Below, in pieces: positions 58,183-64,000 of a stretch of 64,000 bases of DNA. Each line of letters starts with the position of its first letter. The first letter of the stretch is position 1. The DNA comes from Nitrospirota bacterium (lineage in GTDB: Bacteria; Nitrospirota; Thermodesulfovibrionia; Thermodesulfovibrionales; JdFR-88): positions 1-64,000 of the forward strand of contig JACWAF010000035.1 of the NCBI GenBank assembly GCA_014874185.1, read 5' to 3'. The position numbers and the translations under genes are program-made. The notes below the pieces were generated by a model. The model was not told the origin of the DNA. It searched no databases and was given only the letters and a program-made list of their open reading frames with translations.

Positions 58183-58563
58183 GTGAATTATTACGAAAAC
58201 TCCGTTATTCTCACCCCCACCCTCTCCGAGGACGCTGTCAAGGGCACCATCGAGAAGATAAAGTCCGTCATGCAGGAGGCCGGAGGGCAGGTCATCAAGG
58301 CCGATGAGTGGGGCTCGCGCAAGCTGGCCTACGAGATCAACAAGCAGAAAAGGGGCTTTTACGTCTTCTTCCTGCTGAAGGGGCCGGCCACTCTTGTGAA
58401 GAGGCTGGAAGAGCTTTACAAGGTCACGGACAATGTGATGAAGTTCATGGTTATAAAGCTTGGGCCCAAGGAAGTGAAGGCGCTTGAGGCGCAGCTCCAG
58501 CAGGCGCAAGCCCAGCAGGCCCAAACTTCGCAGGAGCAGGGAGAGGCCAAGCCAGGTGTTTAA
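58183..58563 (+). CDS. rpsF: 30S ribosomal protein S6
   Basis: MNYYENSVILTPTLSEDAVKGTIEKIKSVMQEAGGQVIKADEWGSRKLAYEINKQKRGFYVFF (GTG start). Confidence 0.95.
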   Translation: MNYYENSVILTPTLSEDAVKGTIEKIKSVMQEAGGQVIKADEWGSRKLAYEINKQKRGFYVFFLLKGPATLVKRLEELYKVTDNVMKFMVIKLGPKEVKALEAQLQQAQAQQAQTSQEQGEAKPGV

Positions 58564-58963
58564 CAAGGTAATCCTCATGGGCAACCTGACCAAGGACCCC
58601 GAACTCCGCTACAGTGCCCAGGGCACGCCGATAGGCACATTCAGGCTGGCCGTGAACTCGCGCGTGAAGCAGGGTGGAGAGTACAAGGACGAGACGCTCT
58701 TCATAGACGTGGTGGTATTCGGCAAGCAGGCCGAGCTTGCGGGCCAGTACCTGTCGAAGGGCAGGCCCGTCCTGGTGGAGGGCAGGCTCAGGGAGCGCAG
58801 CTGGGAGACCGATGGTCAGAAGCGCTCCAAGATGGAAGTCCTGGCCCAGTCCGTGCGGTTCCTTGGCGGCGGAGGAAGTAAACAGGAAGAAGGGGCCGCT
58901 CACGCCCCTGCGGACGAATTCGGCCCGCCTCCAGACGAGGCGGGGGATGTGGAGCCATTCTAG
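58556..58963 (+). CDS. ssb: Single-stranded DNA-binding protein
   Basis: VFNKVILMGNLTKDPELRYSAQGTPIGTFRLAVNSR; GTG start overlapping rpsF. Confidence 0.95.
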   Translation: MFNKVILMGNLTKDPELRYSAQGTPIGTFRLAVNSRVKQGGEYKDETLFIDVVVFGKQAELAGQYLSKGRPVLVEGRLRERSWETDGQKRSKMEVLAQSVRFLGGGGSKQEEGAAHAPADEFGPPPDEAGDVEPF

Positions 58964-59224
58964 ATGATAAAAAGCTCGAACAATAGAGGAGGAAGCAAAG
59001 TGCACAAGAAGTTCACTCACAGGAGAAAATTTTGCCGGTTTTGCGCCGACAAGGTGCCGTTTATAGATTACAAGGACCTGAAGACCCTTCGCGGCTATCT
59101 GACCGAGAGGGGGAAGATTCTGCCACGCAGGATGACCGGGGCCTGCGCCCTTCATCAGAGGGAGCTTACCGCGTCCGTGCAGAGGGCAAGGACTATAGCG
59201 CTTCTGGCCTTCATAGAAAAATAA
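58964..59224 (+). CDS. rpsR: 30S ribosomal protein S18
   Basis: [64 protein letters not shown]. Confidence 0.95.
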   Translation: MIKSSNNRGGSKVHKKFTHRRKFCRFCADKVPFIDYKDLKTLRGYLTERGKILPRRMTGACALHQRELTASVQRARTIALLAFIEK

Positions 59225-59506
59225 ATGCGCATCCCCAAGACATGGGTGCGGCCCCTGACCGGGCGGATCATCCATGACCTTCTTGAAAACCGCCAGATAG
59301 AGCCGCTCGTTGCCCCGGAGAAGCTCCTTGACGAGGCCGAGGCCATAATATTCGGGGAGCTTTCCGTGGAGGACCGGCTGAACGAAGAGGTGCGCGAGAT
59401 TTTAAAGAGGTACGACTCGGAGATCGAAAAGGGCCGGGTTGACTACAAGTCGCTCTTCGACAGGGTGAAGCAGAAGCTCGTGCAGGAAAGGAACATAGTC
59501 CTTTGA
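59225..59506 (+). CDS. DUF507-like protein 1
   Basis: MRIPKTWVRPLTGRIIHDLLENRQIEP...AEAIIFGELSVEDRLNEEVREILKRYDSEIEKGRVDYKSLF. Confidence 0.8.
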   Translation: MRIPKTWVRPLTGRIIHDLLENRQIEPLVAPEKLLDEAEAIIFGELSVEDRLNEEVREILKRYDSEIEKGRVDYKSLFDRVKQKLVQERNIVL

Positions 59507-59787
59507 TGCTCTCTGATGAAAAGATAACCCACCTGAGCCACGTGCTCCTCAGGGGGCTGGAGGACCGGGGGCTCATAAAGAAGCCCGCGGATCCCGCTGC
59601 GGCGAGGAAGACGATAAAGCGCGTCATCGCCGGCGAGCTCAAGGCCGGGGAGGCCATAGATGCGGCAGTGCGCAAGAAGCTCGAATCATACTCCAGGAAG
59701 ATCATCGAAGGGAGCCCCGAGTGGGAAGTCCTGTACAGGAAGTTCTACCAGGAGGAAGAGCTGAAAAGGGGAAGGTCCGAAGGATAG
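59503..59787 (+). CDS. DUF507-like protein 2 (tandem paralogue)
   Basis: KITHLSHVLLRGLEDRGLIKKP...IKRVIAGELKAGEAIDAAVRKKLESYSRKIIEGSPEWEVLYRKFYQEE. Confidence 0.8.
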   Translation: MMLSDEKITHLSHVLLRGLEDRGLIKKPADPAAARKTIKRVIAGELKAGEAIDAAVRKKLESYSRKIIEGSPEWEVLYRKFYQEEELKRGRSEG

Positions 59788-61700
59788 ACCCCGGAGGGCG
59801 TCTGAAGACCCGCCGCGCGGTGGCCGGAAGGGCGGGGGCCGTCCTCGTGATCGCCGCTCTGGCTGCGGGCGTTTCCCTGAAATTTCCGAGTGCCCATCCC
59901 AGGTGGTTTTTCATTTCCGCCTCAGCCGCCGTCATCTGTTTGTTCCTGGATTCGATTAGAAGCAGAGGGGGCTTCAAGGCGGGCCTTTTCTTTTCAGCAG
60001 CTGTTGTCTGGATTTCCGGGGCCGCCATATCACACCCCTTCCTGAGGTTTCTGTATATGCCTTTTTTTACGGGCATATCCGCGTTCTTCGGGCCCCCCGT
60101 TTTCCTTCCCGCCTGGGCCAGCCTTCTTTTAGCGGAATCAAGGGGGATCTGCCGCCTGAAGCCGGAATCCGTCTTTTCCGCCGGAGCGGCCTTGGTCTGC
60201 GGCGGATCGGCCTGGCTTGCGGTAAGAGGACTCAGGGCCAAAACTCTTGAACTCAGGCAGGAACTGCACGAATTCAGGGACAGCCCGCAATCCCCGGCTT
60301 CCGGGTTGCCGGACGCCTCTGCCGGCGAGCTGGCCGGGGCCTTGCGGTTTATTAAAGCCGCGCTCGGGGCCGATGCCCTTACCTTGTTTCTGGCTAAAGG
60401 GGACGGGCTTGCGGTAAGAGGGTCAACCGCAAGCGGGACGGGCCTCAGGCCGGGGGGCCTGATATGGCTCTGTTATCAAAAAGGCCAATCCATAATAGGC
60501 GAGTTGAAAGGGCAGGAGGCCGGATATGATTTGGGGCCCGGCCAGGTCTCCCTGATCGCCGTACCGGTTATGGAAGACAGGGTCGTGCTTGGGGCGCTTG
60601 CGGCGAATTCCGCACGGCCCGGCGCTTTCGGAGACGGGGAGCTTGAAACCCTTGAGGAGGCATCCGGCTTTCTATCGGCAATGCTGAAAGCAGAGCGCAT
60701 TCAGACGGAAAAAAACCGCAGGCTTTCGGGCTTTGAGTCCCTTAAAGAGGAAAGCTCGCGCCTTCTGAACCTGCTTGATCCCGACATGGTGGCGAAAGAG
60801 GCCATAAACGGGATATTGAAGATAGCCCCGGTGAAGGCGGCCTTTTTCATAAAAGGGAGGGATGGATACAGGCCCTCAGGCCTTTACGGGCTTCAGAAGC
60901 CGGAAGAAAAATTCTTCCCGACCCTGAAGGGCACGCTCCTGGAAAACGCCATCCGCAACAGGGAGCATCTCTATCTTTCGGACCTGTCTTCATACAGGAT
61001 ACCGCCCCTTCCATTTGCGGCGGGCCGCCCGCGGGCCGCCCTTATGGCCCCCCTTATCTATGAGGACGAGACGCTTGGCGCCCTGGCCCTCCTCTCGGAG
61101 GAGAAAGACCCGCTCACCGCCTATCAGGTGGAACTGGTCAAGCTCCTCTCGGACCAGCTTTCGCTGGCCCTCTCCCGGGCGCTCCTGCACGAGCGCGTAA
61201 AACTCCTTGCCACAACGGACGGCCTTACAGGGCTTTTCAACCACAGGCATTTCCAGGAGAGGCTGTCCGGCGAGTTCAGGCGTATAGCCCGTTATCCGAG
61301 ACCCCTTTCCCTTTTGATTATCGACATAGATTTTTTCAAAAAGGTAAACGATAATTACGGCCATCCGGCGGGGGACGCCGTGCTTAAGGGAGTTGCCGAT
61401 GCGATAAGGAAGGCCCTGAGGGAGACGGACATCCCCGCCCGTTACGGGGGCGAGGAGTTCGCCGCGGTGCTTGTAAATACCGATACCGGCGGGGCCGTGA
61501 ACCTCGCCGAGAGGCTGAGGAATACCATATCCGGGTGTGCCTTCCAGGCGGACGGGAAAAATATGCGGGTTACGGTCAGCATCGGAGTCGCTTCCTGCCC
61601 TGTCCATGCCCAAACCAGGGAAGAACTTGTCAAATTGGCCGACACCGCCCTATACCGGGCCAAAAACGGCGGGCGCAACCGCGTGGAAGTTGCGGGATAA
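59721..61700 (+). CDS. Membrane GAF-GGDEF diguanylate cyclase
   Basis: DIDFFKKVNDNYGHPAGDAVLKGVADAIRKALRETDIPARYGGEEFAAVL; N-terminal TM segments. Exact start uncertain (ORF overlaps the previous gene). Confidence 0.88.
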   Translation: MGSPVQEVLPGGRAEKGKVRRIDPGGRLKTRRAVAGRAGAVLVIAALAAGVSLKFPSAHPRWFFISASAAVICLFLDSIRSRGGFKAGLFFSAAVVWISGAAISHPFLRFLYMPFFTGISAFFGPPVFLPAWASLLLAESRGICRLKPESVFSAGAALVCGGSAWLAVRGLRAKTLELRQELHEFRDSPQSPASGLPDASAGELAGALRFIKAALGADALTLFLAKGDGLAVRGSTASGTGLRPGGLIWLCYQKGQSIIGELKGQEAGYDLGPGQVSLIAVPVMEDRVVLGALAANSARPGAFGDGELETLEEASGFLSAMLKAERIQTEKNRRLSGFESLKEESSRLLNLLDPDMVAKEAINGILKIAPVKAAFFIKGRDGYRPSGLYGLQKPEEKFFPTLKGTLLENAIRNREHLYLSDLSSYRIPPLPFAAGRPRAALMAPLIYEDETLGALALLSEEKDPLTAYQVELVKLLSDQLSLALSRALLHERVKLLATTDGLTGLFNHRHFQERLSGEFRRIARYPRPLSLLIIDIDFFKKVNDNYGHPAGDAVLKGVADAIRKALRETDIPARYGGEEFAAVLVNTDTGGAVNLAERLRNTISGCAFQADGKNMRVTVSIGVASCPVHAQTREELVKLADTALYRAKNGGRNRVEVAG

Positions 61701-61992
61701 TGAAAGCCTCAAGCCAGCCCAAAAGCCATTCGGGGCCAAATTCAGACTTGCCCTCTGCTGCCAGATCCCATCTCAAAGCGCACTGACCTGATTTTGCCGG
61801 CTTATTGACGGATAATGTCAATCCGCCGCACCTGAAATCCTACTTTCCTTAAAATTCAGGAACTTTCCCTTGGCATGCTGTTTGTTTGCGGAAGGGATAT
61901 GCGCAAAAAAGATGGTTCTTTGTAAAAAAACCTTGATTATTTAAGGGGTTTTCTGGTATAAAAGAGCGGCTTCATGGAGGGTTAAAGGTCTT

Positions 61993-63804
61993 ATGACTAC
62001 AAGGAAAAAGAGGACCTTTATCAGTTTAGCGGCGCTTCTTGTCATATTCCTGTGCCTTTTGCTGCCTGTAAAATCCCATGCGGCCGTAAGCTACAGGGTC
62101 AGGCGCGGCGACAGCCTGGCCAGGATCGCAAAAAGGTTCAGGGTGAATGTCAGGGCCCTTAAGAAGGCCAACCACCTCTCCTCGGACAGGCTGAAACCCG
62201 GCAAACGGCTCATCATAGCGAAGCAGGGCCAATCCCGGCATAAGGCAAAGAGGAAGACCTCCGGTGTCAGCCGGAAAAAGGCCGGCAAAGAGGCCGGGCC
62301 TGTAACCGCCGCAAAAAAATCCGCCGCGGGCCGCACGATTTACCATACCATCCGGAAGGGAGACACCCTTTACGCGCTCTCCAGAAAATATTCCATTCCG
62401 GTAAAAGAGCTGATGGCAATGAACGGGATCCACTCCGGGCGCGTCAGGCTGAGGCCGGGCCGGAAGCTTGCAATAACCGGATTTGAAATGCGGAAAACGG
62501 AAAGGGCTTCCCGGGCGGCAAGCGCCTCAAGCGCCTTAAGCGCCCAAGCCGATAAAAAGGAGAACCGGAGGGCGGCTGTAAAAGACCAGGACGTGAAGTC
62601 CGTTATTGCCGCGGAGGCCAAATCCGCCATCCCGGCTGCCCGGAAAGAACCACAACCCGAGGTGCGGTTAAATATGCCGCCCCTGGAAAATGCCGCATCG
62701 GCGGAAGCCGTCTCCAATTCGCAGACGGCTGGGGAAAAAGTCAGGCAGACGGTTTTGGCGAAAAGCTCCGCCCTTGATAACACCCCGGTGGAAGACCGGG
62801 AAACGGAAGAGGAACCGGATATAAGCATCCAAAACGCGGAGCCGGCCGGCGGGCAGGCGGCCCTTTCAAACACCCCGGCTGGCGAGGGGCTGCCCACGGC
62901 GGCCTTACTGGGTCAGGCGGCAATAGAAAGGATCATCAAGAGGTCTTTAAATCCCGTTCAGGACACTTATCATCTTGTAAGGAGAGGGGACACCCTGGCC
63001 TCGGTTGCAAGGAAGTATCATGTCTCCATAAGGCAGATCCGCAGGCTGAATGATTTCAGGGCTAAAAGAGTGCGCCTGATACCCGGGGAGTCCATAATCG
63101 TGAGAAAGGGCTCGGCCAGCCATAAGGGCTTCGCGCGGATAGAGAGGACTTACAAGGTCAAAAGGGGCGATACCCTTTACGGGATTGCAAGGAGGTTCGG
63201 AAAGACCACGCGGGCGCTTGAAAGGCTGAACGGTCTCAAGTCGGCCAGATTGAAGCCCGGCAGGCACTTGATAGTAGAGGTCCGGAAAGAGCCGGCACCC
63301 GGCATGTCCGATGACAGGGGGCTCACCCGCGCGCGGGCCCAGGCCCGGATAGCAACTGAACTGCGCGCCCTGACCGAGTCCCCGCAAGTGAAAGAGCTTA
63401 GCACCAGGGAAAAACTTGTAAAGCTTGCCAAGAGCATGCTGAATATACCGTACCGGTTTGGGGGGAGCACTTTTTATGGGATAGACTGCTCCGCCTACGT
63501 GCAAAAAGTCTTCAGCTTTCTGGGCATAAACCTCCCGAGGACCGCGCGAGAGCAGTTTGAAGAGGGCGAGACCGTGAGCCTGGACAAGCTGGCCATAGGC
63601 GACCTTATCTTCTTCCACACCTATGCGTCCTTCCCCTCGCACGTGGGCATCTACCTGGGCCAGAACCTGTTCATCCATGCCTCCTCAAAGGAGCACAAGG
63701 TAACCATAGACAGTCTGGACACGCCCTTTTTCATGAAGCACTTCATAGCCGCCAAAAGGCTCATATCCGATTCGAACGGCAAGGAATCGGATGACAAGGA
63801 CTGA
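61993..63804 (+). CDS. Four-LysM NlpC/P60 peptidoglycan hydrolase
   Basis: Four LysM repeats (YRVRRGDSL, YHTIRKGDTL, YHLVRRGDTL, YKVKRGDTL) and GIDCSAYVQKVFSFLGINLPRTAREQ ... HVGIYLG. Confidence 0.93.
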   Translation: MTTRKKRTFISLAALLVIFLCLLLPVKSHAAVSYRVRRGDSLARIAKRFRVNVRALKKANHLSSDRLKPGKRLIIAKQGQSRHKAKRKTSGVSRKKAGKEAGPVTAAKKSAAGRTIYHTIRKGDTLYALSRKYSIPVKELMAMNGIHSGRVRLRPGRKLAITGFEMRKTERASRAASASSALSAQADKKENRRAAVKDQDVKSVIAAEAKSAIPAARKEPQPEVRLNMPPLENAASAEAVSNSQTAGEKVRQTVLAKSSALDNTPVEDRETEEEPDISIQNAEPAGGQAALSNTPAGEGLPTAALLGQAAIERIIKRSLNPVQDTYHLVRRGDTLASVARKYHVSIRQIRRLNDFRAKRVRLIPGESIIVRKGSASHKGFARIERTYKVKRGDTLYGIARRFGKTTRALERLNGLKSARLKPGRHLIVEVRKEPAPGMSDDRGLTRARAQARIATELRALTESPQVKELSTREKLVKLAKSMLNIPYRFGGSTFYGIDCSAYVQKVFSFLGINLPRTAREQFEEGETVSLDKLAIGDLIFFHTYASFPSHVGIYLGQNLFIHASSKEHKVTIDSLDTPFFMKHFIAAKRLISDSNGKESDDKD

Positions 63805-63822
63805 CCGCTCCCGCCAGCGGCT

Positions 63823-64000
63823 TTAATTGCCTGTAACCGTCAGTTCTTCCTCTTCAACACGGCCGTCCCTGATTATGAAACCCTTCACTTCGGGCCCTTC
63901 GCCAAGAAGGCCGATTATGATGTAGACCGCGTCCCAGAGGGCGAGGGAGATGTCTTTTGGAGAGGGCCAGGCCCGCCCGGCGGGATGGCTGTGATAGATG
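63823..64000 (-). CDS. JAMM/MPN-domain protein (partial, runs off window end)
   Basis: Reverse-strand IYHSHPAGRAWPSPKDISLALWDAVYIIIGLLGEGPEVKGFIIRDGRVEEEELTVTGN*; HxHPxGxAxPSxxD. Confidence 0.85.
   Translation of the reverse strand, partial: IYHSHPAGRAWPSPKDISLALWDAVYIIIGLLGEGPEVKGFIIRDGRVEEEELTVTGN

Overview
64-kb GC-rich bacterial chromosomal window. Gene content suggests an anaerobic sulfate reducer, possibly Nitrospirota/Thermodesulfovibrionia-like; the lineage is inference only. Core content: a dissimilatory sulfate-reduction block adk-sat-aprBA-qmoABC-hppA-tatA (18.4-30.5 kb), PBP1A, phosphomannomutase, pyruvate kinase, glycosyltransferases, miaA-hfq, rpsF-ssb-rpsR, sensor kinases, a GGDEF protein and a LysM/NlpC hydrolase. 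A small AT-rich accessory patch (3.3-6.0 kb) carries a DUF262/HNH protein flanked by debris of a group II intron, an IS3 element and other elements. The most interesting region is 36-48.2 kb, a sulfur- and probably selenium-trafficking island: two YeeE/YedE-type transporters, two TusA/SirA-like proteins, a DsrEFH-like trio, a periplasmic tandem rhodanese, two paralogous secreted proteins ending in a C-terminal Cys, a lipoprotein rhodanese and a porin. In the lipoprotein rhodanese the catalytic Cys codon of the CRTG motif is an in-frame TGA (46640-46642). The TGA is followed by 121 further sense codons and by a hairpin at bSECIS-like spacing. I read this as a selenocysteine rhodanese that standard ORF calling truncates just before its active site. 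Two dispersed palindromic intergenic repeat families are also visible. No tRNA, rRNA or CRISPR array was recognised. All calls are by eye from sequence and the supplied ORFs; no database search was run.
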